A DNA stretch of 34,879 nucleotides from an uncultured Oscillospiraceae bacterium. GTDB lineage: Bacteria; Bacillota; Clostridia; Oscillospirales; Acutalibacteraceae. The stretch covers positions 1 through 34,879 of the forward strand of contig CAUGOD010000030.1 in assembly GCA_959601025.1 (NCBI GenBank). Reading direction: 5' to 3'. Positions 26,327 to 34,381 of the stretch are shown piece by piece (positions within the stretch are counted from its first letter, which is position 1; the number at the start of each line of letters is the position of its first letter). A program made the translations under genes and the position numbers. The notes under the pieces are model-generated. The model had not been told where the DNA came from and ran no database searches. It was given only the letters and a program-made list of their open reading frames with translations.

Positions 26327-27421
26327 TTATACGTTGAACCGGAACAGGACGATATCGCCATCTTTCATCACATACTCCTTGCCTTCCGATCGGACGAGGC
26401 CCTTTTCCTTCGCGGCGACCATGGAGCCGCAGGCTATCAGGTCGTCGTAGGCCACGACCTCGGCCCGGATGAAGCCGCGTTCAAAATCCGTGTGGATTTT
26501 TCCGGCGGCCTGCGGGGCGCGGGTGCCCTCGGTGATCGTCCAGGCGCGCACCTCCGGTGTGCCGGCGGTGAGGTAGGAGATCAGTCCCAGAAGCCGGTAG
26601 CTCGCCTGGATCAGCCGATCCAGCCCGGAATGATCCAGACCCAGCTCCGCAAGGAACAGGCCCTTTTCCTCCTCGTCCATCCCGGCGATTTCCGCTTCAA
26701 TCTGCGCGCAGATAGGCAGCACCTCGGCTTTTTCCCTCGCCGCCAACTCCTTCACCTTTAAATAGTGATGGTTCTTCTCAATATCGCCGGTAAAGTCCGC
26801 TTCGCTCATATTGGTGGCGTAGATGACCGGCTTTTTGGTCAGCAGGGCGACGTTGGCGAGGATGGCCTCCTCCTCCGGCGTACATTCCACCGACCGGGCA
26901 GGCCGCCCCTGCTCCAGCGCGGCATAAACCCGCTTCAGGAAATCCACCTCCGGCTGAAGGGACTTGTCCCCCTTGAGCATCTTCGACGTTTTGTCGATAC
27001 GCCGCTCCAGCATCTCCATATCCGAAAAGATCAGTTCAAGGTTGATGGTCTCGATATCCCGCAGGGGATCGATACTCCCCTCCACATGGATGATGTCGTC
27101 GTCCTCAAAACAACGCACGACATGGATGATCGCGTCCACCTCGCGGATGTTGGCAAGGAATTTGTTTCCCAACCCTTCGCCCTTGCTCGCGCCCTTGACC
27201 AGCCCGGCGATGTCCACGAACTCGATCACCGCGTGGGTCACCTTTTCGGGATGATACATCTCCGCCAGCCGGTCCAGCCGCTCGTCCGGGACGCTGACCA
27301 CCCCCACGTTGGGGTCGATGGTGCAGAAGGGATAATTGGCGCTCTGCGCGCCGGCGTTGGTAATGGCGTTAAACAAAGTGGATTTCCCCACATTCGGGAG
27401 CCCCACGATTCCTAATTTCAT
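26327..27421 (-). CDS. ychF: Redox/ribosome-associated GTPase-like ATPase YchF (OLA1)
   Basis: A P-loop protein of the Obg family that prefers ATP and associates with ribosomes and stress responses. The 364-residue product has G1 GLPNVGKST (6-14), the switch region NYPFCTIDPNVG, G3 FVDIAGLVKGAS and NMSE in place of the usual NKxD, the YchF trait. It ends in a TGS domain (TEGTRAPQAAGKIHTDFERG). The frame is open to 27448, but ATG 27421 gives the exact family start, with AAGGAG about 12 nt upstream. The integrase gene of an element ends only 79 nt upstream, so the native promoter may have been displaced. Confidence 0.95.
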   Translation of the reverse strand: MKLGIVGLPNVGKSTLFNAITNAGAQSANYPFCTIDPNVGVVSVPDERLDRLAEMYHPEKVTHAVIEFVDIAGLVKGASKGEGLGNKFLANIREVDAIIHVVRCFEDDDIIHVEGSIDPLRDIETINLELIFSDMEMLERRIDKTSKMLKGDKSLQPEVDFLKRVYAALEQGRPARSVECTPEEEAILANVALLTKKPVIYATNMSEADFTGDIEKNHHYLKVKELAAREKAEVLPICAQIEAEIAGMDEEEKGLFLAELGLDHSGLDRLIQASYRLLGLISYLTAGTPEVRAWTITEGTRAPQAAGKIHTDFERGFIRAEVVAYDDLIACGSMVAAKEKGLVRSEGKEYVMKDGDIVLFRFNV

Positions 27422-27475
27422 ATATTCCCACATCTCCTTGTTTTTCAAGGGTTCCCGGTGTTTGAACAGCAGCGT

Positions 27476-27496
27476 TTACACCATTCTTACACCATT
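27476..27496. repeat. Tandem direct repeat next to the integrase gene
   Basis: TTACACCATT occurs at 27476-27485 and again at 27487-27496, an 11-bp period. It lies between the integrase stop and ychF, where the end of the element should be. Tandem short repeats near an element end are typical arm-type binding sites of Tn916-like integrases. Confidence 0.5.
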
Positions 27497-27500
27497 TGTT

Positions 27501-28682
27501 TTAAGCGCTTCGATTAGTCTCGAATTGCTGCACACCTTTCGACAAAGAATCGTCTGTTACATGAACATATCGATCCATAGTCGTTTTAATGCTCGCGTGT
27601 CCCAGCAGCTTTTGCAAAACCTTCGGCGATATCCCACATTCAATCGCTCTAGTGGCGTATGTGTGTCTAAGAACGTGCATACAGAAGCGTTTGATTCCGC
27701 CCTCATCACACAATTTGTATAGGTGGGTATCATAGGAACTATTCTTTGTCGGTTCTCCCGTCCTCCAGTTAATGAAAACGAGATCACGCATAACAAGACT
27801 TTCCGTTTTGCCGGAACGTCGATCAATATAATACAGTATCTGATCAAGTAGCGGAGATTGCTTTCGCGTGTACCTGGTTGCTTCTACCGCTTTAAGAATC
27901 TCAACAGCACGTTTGGTTAAGGGAATGGTGCGATAGCTCTGCTTTGTTTTAGGGGGACCCGCTCTCCAAAATTGTTGATCGTAGCGATACTCCATAGTTT
28001 TGTTCACAGTAAGTGTCTGGTTCTTAAAATTTATAGCGTCCCAAGTTAGTCCGATCAACTCGCCTGTGCGCAAACCGGTTTCTAAAATGAGTGCATATTG
28101 AAAATAATTGTGAGACCTTTCTGCAACTTCCAAAAATTTTTTCTGTTCTTCTACAGTAAGGAATTTGATATCATCCACTGCACGAACAGGCTTAGTATAT
28201 CTCACACCATTCATGGGATGTTTAGCAATAAGGTCATTCATTAAAGCAGATTTAAACATGGTTCCCATCGCTATGTATGCCTGTCGGATCGTAGAACCTG
28301 CATATAAGTCTTCCATACGATTCAAGACCATTTTGCAGTGCATGGGTTTTACATCTGATAATAGCATATCACCCATAACCGGTTGAATATTTTGGATATA
28401 TCGCTCTTTGTAATTCCGTTGGGTATTGTAAGCTAAGTCGCCAACAATATGCTCAATCCAGTATGTAAACCATGCGTCCACGGTCATATCCGACGGAACA
28501 AACACATTTTCATGCCTATCGGCATACCGTGCATCTTCCAGCCAGTTGCGTGCTTCCGGCAAAGTGGAAAAATATTTTTCGTGACGCTTGCCACCCTTAT
28601 CTACAAATCTTGCGCAGTATAAACCATCCTTTCTTTGACAAATACCTTTACCACATTCTTTTCTTTTTAAGTTTTTACCCAT
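27501..28682 (-). CDS. int: Tyrosine integrase of an integrative element
   Basis: A site-specific recombinase that inserts and excises the element. The 393-residue product has an N-terminal arm-binding domain (Tn916 type, about 1-60), a SAM-like core-binding domain (about 65-165) and the catalytic domain. The catalytic residues are complete: Arg205 (TGLRTGELIGL), Lys247, His336-x-x-Arg339 (HVLRHTYATR), His362 (LLGHASIKTT) and Tyr372 (DRYVHV). The frame is open to 28739, but ATG 28682 lies 7 nt after AAAGGAG. Base composition is clearly more AT-rich than the genes to its left. It is preceded by the excisionase gene on the same strand and followed by ychF. Confidence 0.93.
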   Translation of the reverse strand: MGKNLKRKECGKGICQRKDGLYCARFVDKGGKRHEKYFSTLPEARNWLEDARYADRHENVFVPSDMTVDAWFTYWIEHIVGDLAYNTQRNYKERYIQNIQPVMGDMLLSDVKPMHCKMVLNRMEDLYAGSTIRQAYIAMGTMFKSALMNDLIAKHPMNGVRYTKPVRAVDDIKFLTVEEQKKFLEVAERSHNYFQYALILETGLRTGELIGLTWDAINFKNQTLTVNKTMEYRYDQQFWRAGPPKTKQSYRTIPLTKRAVEILKAVEATRYTRKQSPLLDQILYYIDRRSGKTESLVMRDLVFINWRTGEPTKNSSYDTHLYKLCDEGGIKRFCMHVLRHTYATRAIECGISPKVLQKLLGHASIKTTMDRYVHVTDDSLSKGVQQFETNRSA

Positions 28683-28771
28683 ACTGAACTCCTTTCCACT
28701 ATGAGAAAAGAGCCCTATGCAACATAGATATTGTATCATGGCGGATTCATTTTCTCAATAGTGAAGTGCTT

Positions 28772-28978
28772 TCAAATAATCAGATTTTTACGGATATATT
28801 GTTCGAATTTCTTGCGCTTTACCAGCTTCTTTGATCCGACATAGAGGACAAAGGGACAGTTTGGCTTGCGCAGCATACCTTCGATCTTATTGATTCCAAT
28901 ATTGCTGTACAAAGCTGCTTCTTTTATCGTCAATGTCATTTTCAAATGAATTGGCACTTTTTCTATCTCATCAGGCAC
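28772..28978 (-). CDS. xis: Excisionase (Tn916 Xis-type)
   Basis: A 68-residue winged-helix protein that directs the integrase toward excision. The pattern MTLTIKEAALYSNIGINKIEGML, then CPFVLYVGSKKLVKRKKFEQYI, matches Tn916-family excisionases in length and order. The start is GTG 28978, 8 nt after GGAGG. It lies 89 nt upstream of the integrase gene on the same strand, as in Tn916-like elements. Confidence 0.85.
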   Translation of the reverse strand: MPDEIEKVPIHLKMTLTIKEAALYSNIGINKIEGMLRKPNCPFVLYVGSKKLVKRKKFEQYIRKNLII

Positions 28979-29493
28979 TTTCTACCCCTCCTTTCATGCT
29001 TATAGGCACTGCTTCTCAAACAAATAGGACGCCTCCTCCTTTTCCAGTTATAATGTGCACATATAATAAAGTAACCATAGCAAGCCAGATAAGGAAATAT
29101 CCATGTAGGAGATACGGTGCAGTTCCGATTAAGGGGCTGTGCCGTATTCATTTGTTACACGAACTTCATTCATAACATCTCAGCCCTTTCGATAAGTTTA
29201 ATAGAGGTATGAGGGTTCTCACGAAAGTGAAATTGGCGCAGCCGCTGATTTCGGTGGAAACTGTCAATACAGTTTCCCTGCTCGTTACGGTATGCGACAG
29301 CAGTCCTGCCGCATCGTCTGCCGTTTTTGCCCTTCTGCCATGAATGCAGTTTCTGCCCCGTCTCAGGCGGCGTTTCGCTAAGCCTATTGGTTTTGCATAC
29401 ACTTATAGGCGTGTCAGACTTGCAGTCGTCCTTCTGATAAAATGTGATTGATGTTATGTATTCAGTTGTAACTCTCCGAAAAAATTATTTCGA

Positions 29494-29521
29494 TATATAT
29501 CGCAGGATAGGTGTTTGTCAA
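29494..29521 (-). promoter_or_regulatory. Strong minus-strand promoter upstream of xis
   Basis: A perfect TTGACA (29521-29516, minus strand) followed after 16 nt by TATATA (29499-29494), or after 18 nt by TATATC. It reads left toward the xis and int genes, more than 500 nt away, with no solid gene between. Confidence 0.65.
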
Positions 29522-29599
29522 TACTTTTTCCGAAGTTTTTGAATATTTCTCGGAAATCGGAAAGATGGGAATACTATTTAGATTGGATATAAAGAAAGA

Positions 29600-29626
29600 G
29601 CCGATGAACTTCAATTGCTCATCGGC
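29600..29626 (-). terminator. Hairpin terminator of the redox cassette
   Basis: GCCGATGA (29600-29607) with TCATCGGC (29619-29626), extended by flanking AG/CT pairs. On the minus strand the stem is followed by CTCTTTCTTT. It lies about 245 nt past the end of the polyferredoxin gene and is the first terminator-like structure seen downstream. Confidence 0.6.
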
Positions 29627-29872
29627 CCTCTATCAATAACACTTCTTTTGTTCTGTACATTAACCCCAAATTCGTGTCATTCACATAGGGAAACGGCAGG
29701 GACGAGATTGCTCCTTAACATATTGCAGCAGGAAAGCTTATCAAATGGAAAGTGTTTCTAATGCAGTGAACTCGCATAGCTGTATGGATTCTTAAAGTGC
29801 CTATGCAGTAAATCATTCTCATAGCTCACCGATACTGTTCTATGCGCAGATTTAAGCAGAACAAAATCGGCA

Positions 29873-30775
29873 CTATTCCGTCGGGGATTCGGAAGCTTCT
29901 TCCGGCTTCGGAGTTGTTTTTCTCAGAAAGCCGGAAGAGAGCGCGCCTGTGGGACATATTTTTTTACACTGACCGCAGCGGATACATTCCGGATGGTTGG
30001 GGCTTTTTGACGGATCAATCTGCATTTTGCAGACCTTTGCACAGGCGCCGCAGTGTGTGCATTTGTTTTCATCTACCCGGTATTTCAAAACGGAAATAGG
30101 ATTAAAAACCGAATAGACAGCGCCCAGCGGACAGATGTATTTGCAAAACGGACGATAAATCAGGATGGACAGAAAAACAGTAACTGCCAGCAGAACGTTT
30201 TTCCAAGCATACAGCCATCCAATGGCGCCTCGCATGGACTTGTTCAGCAGGACAAGCGGGAGCCCGCCCTCCAGCGTGCCCGCAGGGCAGATCAGTTTAC
30301 AGAAATAGGGGGAACCCTGACCCATGATGTCTACCAACAACAACGGCAGCAGGATAACAAAGAGGACAAGAATCACATATTTCAGTTTTCTCAGCAGCTT
30401 ATCCCCCCGGAAAGTTTTTATCTTTTTCGGAAACGGGATTTTATGTAAAAGATCCTGAATCAATCCAAACGGACACAGCCAGCCGCAGACAAACCGTCCG
30501 GTCAAGGCTCCTATAAATACCAAAAACCCCGCTACATAAAAAGCAAATTTGAAATTCCAATTTCCGATGACCGCCTGCAGGGAGCCTATGGGACAGGAAC
30601 CGACGGCTCCGGGACAGGAATAGCAATTCAAGCCGGGGACACACAGGTTCTTAAGCTTGCCCTTATAAATCTTTCCCTGCACAAAGCCGATCAAATAGCT
30701 GTTCGTAAGAAGGGCCCAAAGAGCCTGAAACCTGTGGCGGGGCCATTCGCTTGTTTTTTTCTTTATTTTAGCCAA
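29873..30775 (-). CDS. Membrane polyferredoxin (NapH-like 4Fe-4S protein)
   Basis: A 300-residue membrane protein related to NapH, CcoG and YccM, which pass electrons between quinones, flavoproteins and partner proteins. It has about four or five membrane segments and repeated Cys motifs: CVPGLNCYSCPGAVGSCP (45-62), CGWLCP (97-102), CKLICP (159-164) and CKYICP (211-216). Two classical 4Fe-4S motifs follow at the end, CTHCGACAKVC (239-249) and CIRCGQCKKICP (264-275). The frame is open to 30847, but the start is probably TTG 30775. A TGGAG site lies about 10 nt upstream and the codon overlaps the end of the small CXXC gene by 8 nt. It is the last gene of the redox cassette. The electron donor is unknown. 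Confidence 0.9.
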   Translation of the reverse strand: MAKIKKKTSEWPRHRFQALWALLTNSYLIGFVQGKIYKGKLKNLCVPGLNCYSCPGAVGSCPIGSLQAVIGNWNFKFAFYVAGFLVFIGALTGRFVCGWLCPFGLIQDLLHKIPFPKKIKTFRGDKLLRKLKYVILVLFVILLPLLLVDIMGQGSPYFCKLICPAGTLEGGLPLVLLNKSMRGAIGWLYAWKNVLLAVTVFLSILIYRPFCKYICPLGAVYSVFNPISVLKYRVDENKCTHCGACAKVCKMQIDPSKSPNHPECIRCGQCKKICPTGALSSGFLRKTTPKPEEASESPTE

Positions 30776-30917
30776 TTCCGATACACTCCAAACAGATATT
30801 GACAGCCTTTTTAAAGACCACCGCCATCTCGCCTCTGTAAAGGCCAAAGCCCATCATCATGAGGCCCAGAACAGCTACGCCGACTCCGCACCAGCGCGAG
30901 GAAAGCAGCCGATGCAT
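30768..30917 (-). CDS. Small CXXC-motif membrane peptide (CD1871A-type)
   Basis: A 49-residue gene too short for usual ORF cut-offs. The product has one membrane segment (about residues 11-26, with VGVAVLGLMMMGFGLY) followed by KAVNICLECIGIG, whose CLEC (C42, C45) is the CXXC motif of the CD1871A family as I know it. Its ATG shares a base with the TGA of the TlpA-like gene (TGATG), and its own stop overlaps the start of the polyferredoxin gene. Such coupling at both ends strongly supports a real gene. It probably passes electrons or thiols between the polyferredoxin and the outside thioredoxin. Confidence 0.85.
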   Translation of the reverse strand: MHRLLSSRWCGVGVAVLGLMMMGFGLYRGEMAVVFKKAVNICLECIGIG

Positions 30918-31582
30918 CACGCTCCCTCCTTCAGGTTTGCAAGTTCTCTTTCAACTACCTCTATCCAGTCTTCCAGGCCGCCGCTTCCGCTGTAGCTCTC
31001 ACCCACAATTTTGCCGTTTTTATCGACGAAGAAGGTTTCGGGGAGTGCTTCAATGCCTGTCAGACGGCCGTTGAAATAGGTACTGTCCGGCAACAGAACA
31101 GGATAGGTAACACCGGTCTTCTTTACCAAAAGCTGTGCTCTTTCCATATCCTCGTCCACAATCTCGCCCTTCTCATTGAGCACGTCTAGAACAACGCCGA
31201 CAACACCGACATTCTTATCTTTCATTTGCTGATGAAGCTTTTCTAGGTCGGGCATTTCTGCAACACAGGGCGAGCACCAGGTGGCAAATACATTTACCAT
31301 CGTTAACTCGTGCTCCTTAAAAATATCTTGGGTAACAGTATTTTTGTTTACATCCTGTGTGGTAAAATTGCCCACCGATTTTACTTCCATTCCCGCTCCG
31401 GACATACTGCCTGTATTGGAAGAGTCCGATGTGCCGGGCGAGTTCTGTCCCACAGAATCATTCTGATTAGCGGAATCCCCTGTTTTGTCAGAATTTTTTG
31501 TGGATGTACAGGCGGTCAGAAGCGAGAGGCTTAAAGCTGCTGCCAGAAAACCCATAAAAATTTTTTTACCTGTGTGTTTCAT
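30917..31582 (-). CDS. TlpA-like thioredoxin lipoprotein
   Basis: A 221-residue extracytoplasmic thiol-disulfide protein. The signal peptide has a lipobox, LLTAC (Cys25 lipidated), followed by a Ser/Asn/Gly-rich linker (about 26-65). The TlpA/AhpC-type thioredoxin domain has VNVFATWCSPCVAEMPDLEK, with active Cys103 and Cys106 and the cis-Pro segment ALPETFFVD (Pro181). The frame is open to 31627, but ATG 31582 begins the signal peptide and follows AAAAGGAG. It is the first gene of the three-gene redox cassette and divergent from the two-component genes. It probably reduces disulfides or methionine-sulfoxide-repair partners outside the cell. Base composition is lower in GC than the host. Confidence 0.93.
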   Translation of the reverse strand: MKHTGKKIFMGFLAAALSLSLLTACTSTKNSDKTGDSANQNDSVGQNSPGTSDSSNTGSMSGAGMEVKSVGNFTTQDVNKNTVTQDIFKEHELTMVNVFATWCSPCVAEMPDLEKLHQQMKDKNVGVVGVVLDVLNEKGEIVDEDMERAQLLVKKTGVTYPVLLPDSTYFNGRLTGIEALPETFFVDKNGKIVGESYSGSGGLEDWIEVVERELANLKEGA

Positions 31583-31617
31583 AGGTTGCGTAACTCCTTT
31601 TCGTTTGATAAATTTAT

Positions 31618-31722
31618 CATAGCACAAGGGAGTTAAAATCTTTGTTAAGCCGGAAACGTTTTAATGGGAAACCGCAAATTTTCCTGCCGCTTAACAGCAA
31701 TTTTATAAAGATGTGCTATATT
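31618..31722. promoter_or_regulatory. Divergent promoters with TTAAC motifs
   Basis: The gap between the redox cassette and the regulator genes has two outward promoters with extended -10 boxes of the same kind: minus strand TGCTATGAT (-10 hexamer 31623-31618) and plus strand TGCTATATT (31714-31722). Neither has a good -35. Instead TTAACA lies upstream of each (31648-31643 on minus, with a second TTAAC 12 nt on at 31636-31632, and 31691-31696 on plus). Repeated TTAAC motifs in place of -35 boxes suggest activation by the adjacent OmpR-type regulator. Confidence 0.55.
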
Positions 31723-31765
31723 ATAAAATCAGATTATTGTGTTTGTATATCAGGAGGATATCAAA

Positions 31766-32443
31766 ATGCGCATACTTATCATAGAGGACGAGGCCTCTCT
31801 TTGCAATTCTATAGCAGAGGGACTTCGTATGGATGGCTATGAGGTCGATAGTTGTCAGGATGGTCTGGAGGCGTTGGAACTATGTGAAGTGGAACATTAC
31901 GATCTCATTTTATTAGACTTGAATCTTCCCGGGATGGATGGAATGGAAGTGCTTCGCAGACTGCGGGAAGAGGATGGAGAAACCCCTGTGCTGATCCTGT
32001 CTGCCAGAGGACAGATTCAGGATAAGGTGGAAGGATTAGATGCCGGAGCCAACGATTATCTGACAAAACCCTTCCATTTTGAAGAATTGGAGGCAAGGGT
32101 GCGGAGTCTTACCCGACGGAAGTTTATCCAGGAGGATGTATGTCTTCAGTGCGGAGAAATCTCCTTTGATACAAAAACTCGGACAGCCATAGCTAAGGAA
32201 CAAACCCTTTCGCTGACAAGAAAAGAGGCCGGACTTTTGGAATACCTTTTGCTTCATCAGGGGCAGGTTATCAGTCAGGAGGAAATGCTGGAGCATCTCT
32301 GGGACTGCAGCGTAAACAGCTTCAGCAATTCTATTCGCGTCCACATCTCCTCGCTGCGCAGAAAGCTGCGGGCAGCGCTTGGATATGACCCGATTCAAAA
32401 TAAGATTGGACAGGGATATATAATCGGAGGAGCAAACCGATGA
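31766..32443 (+). CDS. OmpR/PhoB-family response regulator
   Basis: A 225-residue two-component regulator. The receiver domain (1-115) has the acidic pair EDE (7-9), the phosphorylated Asp51 (LLDLNLPGMDG) and Lys101 (YLTKPFHFEELEARV). The winged-helix DNA-binding domain (about 130-222) ends LRRKLRAALGYDPIQNKIGQGYIIGG, typical of OmpR types. The frame is open to GTG 31739, but ATG 31766 lies 8 nt after AGGAGG. It overlaps the kinase gene by 4 nt (ATGA), so they are coupled. Divergence from the redox cassette suggests that it controls that cassette. Confidence 0.94.
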   Translation: MRILIIEDEASLCNSIAEGLRMDGYEVDSCQDGLEALELCEVEHYDLILLDLNLPGMDGMEVLRRLREEDGETPVLILSARGQIQDKVEGLDAGANDYLTKPFHFEELEARVRSLTRRKFIQEDVCLQCGEISFDTKTRTAIAKEQTLSLTRKEAGLLEYLLLHQGQVISQEEMLEHLWDCSVNSFSNSIRVHISSLRRKLRAALGYDPIQNKIGQGYIIGGANR

Positions 32444-33579
32444 AGAAGATTTCTTTGCAGTGGCGGCTGACCATGATGCTGGCGGCTCTTATGACGGTCT
32501 CCTGCTTGCTTTTGAACCTGCTTATCAGCCGCTCTGCGGTAATGCGGATTGATGAGGTAGAGAATTACATTATGGAAATCGAGCCTGCTAGCCAGAATTC
32601 TTTTGTGATTGATGTAGACGATTCCGAACTGCTGGCACAAATACGCCAAGCCAAAAATACATTTCGGATTCAAAGCATTGCTGCTACGGTTATCGTTATC
32701 CTTCTCGGCGGTGCTTTCACATACTTTTTAGCAGGGCGTGCTTTGGCTCCCTTGCGAGCGTTCAGTTCCTATATGGAGAAACTCCAGACAGAGAATTTAT
32801 CAGAGCAGCTGGAGATTTCCAAGTCCGGAGATGAGATTGCCCGCTTGACCTGTTCCTTTAATAAAATGCTAAATCGGCTGCATCAGGCGTTTGAAGTGCA
32901 GCGTCAGTTTTCCGCCAATGCCGCCCATGAATTGCGTACCCCCCTGGCCGTGATGCAGACCAAGCTGGATGTACTGCAAAAGCGAAAGGAGCCCACGCTG
33001 GAGGAGTATAAGGAAACGGTAGCGATGCTGTCGGAGCAGACAGGACGGCTTTCCGATTTGGTGAGTATATTGCTGGAGATGACCGAATTACAGACCGTTC
33101 AGAAAACGGATGAGATTGCTCTTCCCGCACTGGTCGAGGAAGTACTATGCGATCTGACGCAGATTGCCGACAGCAAAGGCGTAAAGTTGATTCAGGAGAA
33201 TGGAGAAGCAACAATTGTCGGAAGCGATCCGCTGATCTATCGGGCCGTATACAATTTAGTAGAAAACGCCATCAAATATAACCGTCCGAATGGAACGGTG
33301 ACAGTAGGGATAAAAACGGAAAATGACAGCGCCGTATTGTATGTGAAGGATACCGGTACAGGAATTCAGCCGGAAAACTGGGAGAATATTTTTGCTCCCT
33401 TTGTGCGTGAGGACAAGTCCCGCAGCCGTGCCATGGGAGGCGCCGGTTTGGGGCTGGCTTTGGTGCGGGACATCGCGGGGCAGCACGGAGGAAGCGTACG
33501 GATAGCCCAGAGCTCTGAAACGGGAACCGAAGTCGTATTGACTCTGCCTATGAAAAAACAATCAGTGCGAATCAATTGA
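32440..33579 (+). CDS. Sensor histidine kinase
   Basis: A 379-residue membrane kinase. It has two membrane segments (about 10-30 and 78-98) around a short outside loop of about 45 residues, then HAMP (about 98-150). The dimerisation/phosphoacceptor domain has His163 (SANAAHELRTPLAV). The ATPase domain has the N box NLVENAIKYN, G1 VKDTGTGI and G2 GGAGLGLALVRDI. The short sensor loop is of the kind that senses membrane or envelope signals, or acts with a partner protein, and here the redox proteins next door are candidates. It starts with an ATG overlapping the regulator stop. Confidence 0.93.
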   Translation: MKKISLQWRLTMMLAALMTVSCLLLNLLISRSAVMRIDEVENYIMEIEPASQNSFVIDVDDSELLAQIRQAKNTFRIQSIAATVIVILLGGAFTYFLAGRALAPLRAFSSYMEKLQTENLSEQLEISKSGDEIARLTCSFNKMLNRLHQAFEVQRQFSANAAHELRTPLAVMQTKLDVLQKRKEPTLEEYKETVAMLSEQTGRLSDLVSILLEMTELQTVQKTDEIALPALVEEVLCDLTQIADSKGVKLIQENGEATIVGSDPLIYRAVYNLVENAIKYNRPNGTVTVGIKTENDSAVLYVKDTGTGIQPENWENIFAPFVREDKSRSRAMGGAGLGLALVRDIAGQHGGSVRIAQSSETGTEVVLTLPMKKQSVRIN

Positions 33580-34071
33580 CGCTTCTGCAAGCAAGAACCG
33601 AAGCGCCTTTTCTTTGCAGTTATGAATCTCTGCTTCACACACAGACAAAAGAAGCGGTATGAGTATCCTATACCGTTTCGGCAAACTGTTTTCAGAATCA
33701 TTTTTCAGCTTGTTTATTTATGGTGGCGAGATAACGGTTCCGTTTACCGCTTGTCAGCAAATTGATATGTCTACATTGTAACAAAGAGAGTTCTGTTTGA
33801 CGAATGTGCAATTTGAAATTCTGTATAAAGAAAGACAGCGTGGAAAGCATTTTTGCCTTTCACGCTGTCTTTTGTCTTTGTGACGCTCATTAAGTTGATG
33901 TTTGATTGTTGTTTTCAAATTACTTCCCTATGTGGCGTTGGCATTTGGATAGGCCCTTCCCTTTTGATCTTGAATTTTCGGGTTTTATATCCCAATCGTC
34001 TAAGCCTTAAAAATTAAAAATACTGGCAGCGTTCAGAATGGCCGTGTCTCTATCGGCGTCAGAAATACTCT
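33580..34071. other. Intergenic stretch after the two-component genes
   Basis: No gene supported. A 6-bp hairpin directly follows the kinase stop (33580-33585/33600-33605) and is followed by CCTTTTCTTT. A second, with one G-U pair, lies at 33652-33660/33670-33678. The main terminator is at 33831-33872. The rest is AT-rich and featureless. Confidence 0.5.
33831..33880 (+). terminator. Terminator of the two-component operon
   Basis: AAAGACAGCGTG (33831-33842) pairs with CACGCTGTCTTT (33861-33872), with extra inner pairing (GGAAAGC/GCCTTTC-like), and TTTTGTCTTTG follows. It lies about 250 nt past the kinase stop. Confidence 0.8.
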
Positions 34072-34380
34072 CTACTGGTGTGGTATCCGGTGAATTGACG
34101 GTATATCCTCTATAGGCTCTATACGGCTTATAACGGCCCTAACAACGGCCTCTAACTGGCTTTGCGTTATAACATATGTAGTATCATCCGGCAGCGGAAA
34201 AAGAGTCTCTGGCATCGGAGTTTCCTCACAACTTACATAATGTAAAACAGCTTTTACGATAAAGGCCGATTTTTCGCCCCTGCCTAAGTTGTTCAGAATG
34301 CGGATCACTGGCTCCTGTTGAGGATCATCAGGGTCAAATTGAAGGCAGAAACGAGCGCCGTGTTTTTTATTGGCAGCCAT
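34072..34380 (-). CDS. ParR-like DNA-binding partner protein
   Basis: A 102-residue protein starting MAANKKHGARFCLQFDPDDP, then VIRILNNLGRGEKSAFIVKAVLHYV, which has the ribbon-helix-helix look of ParR/StbB centromere-binding proteins. The C-terminal part is Pro- and acidic-rich and could contact the filament protein. ATG 34380 lies just after the stop of the ParM-like gene (34382), with GGGGGG as ribosome site. This gene order, ParM-like then ParR-like, is that of plasmid and large-element partition pairs. No centromere repeats were seen within the window. Confidence 0.6.
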   Translation of the reverse strand: MAANKKHGARFCLQFDPDDPQQEPVIRILNNLGRGEKSAFIVKAVLHYVSCEETPMPETLFPLPDDTTYVITQSQLEAVVRAVISRIEPIEDIPSIHRIPHQ

Positions 34381-34381
34381 A

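Larger units (their letters stand above)
28979..29872. other. Gene-free, structured region of the element
   Basis: About 0.9 kb with no gene I can support. It contains an 11-bp hairpin with two G-U pairs (29112-29122/29137-29147). A perfect 9-bp hairpin, GGAAACTGT/ACAGTTTCC, lies at 29256-29264/29269-29277. A minus-strand promoter is at about 29493-29521 and a terminator-like hairpin at 29600-29626. A 78-codon minus-strand frame with a GTG start at 29402 has no ribosome site and an unusual Arg-rich product, so it is doubtful. The region may be a long leader for xis-int, a non-coding RNA, or remains of lost transfer genes. Confidence 0.5.

Noticed and set aside
29166..29402. 78-codon minus-strand frame in the element
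   Set aside because: GTG start without ribosome site; hairpins run through it. It could be a remnant but cannot be supported as a gene.
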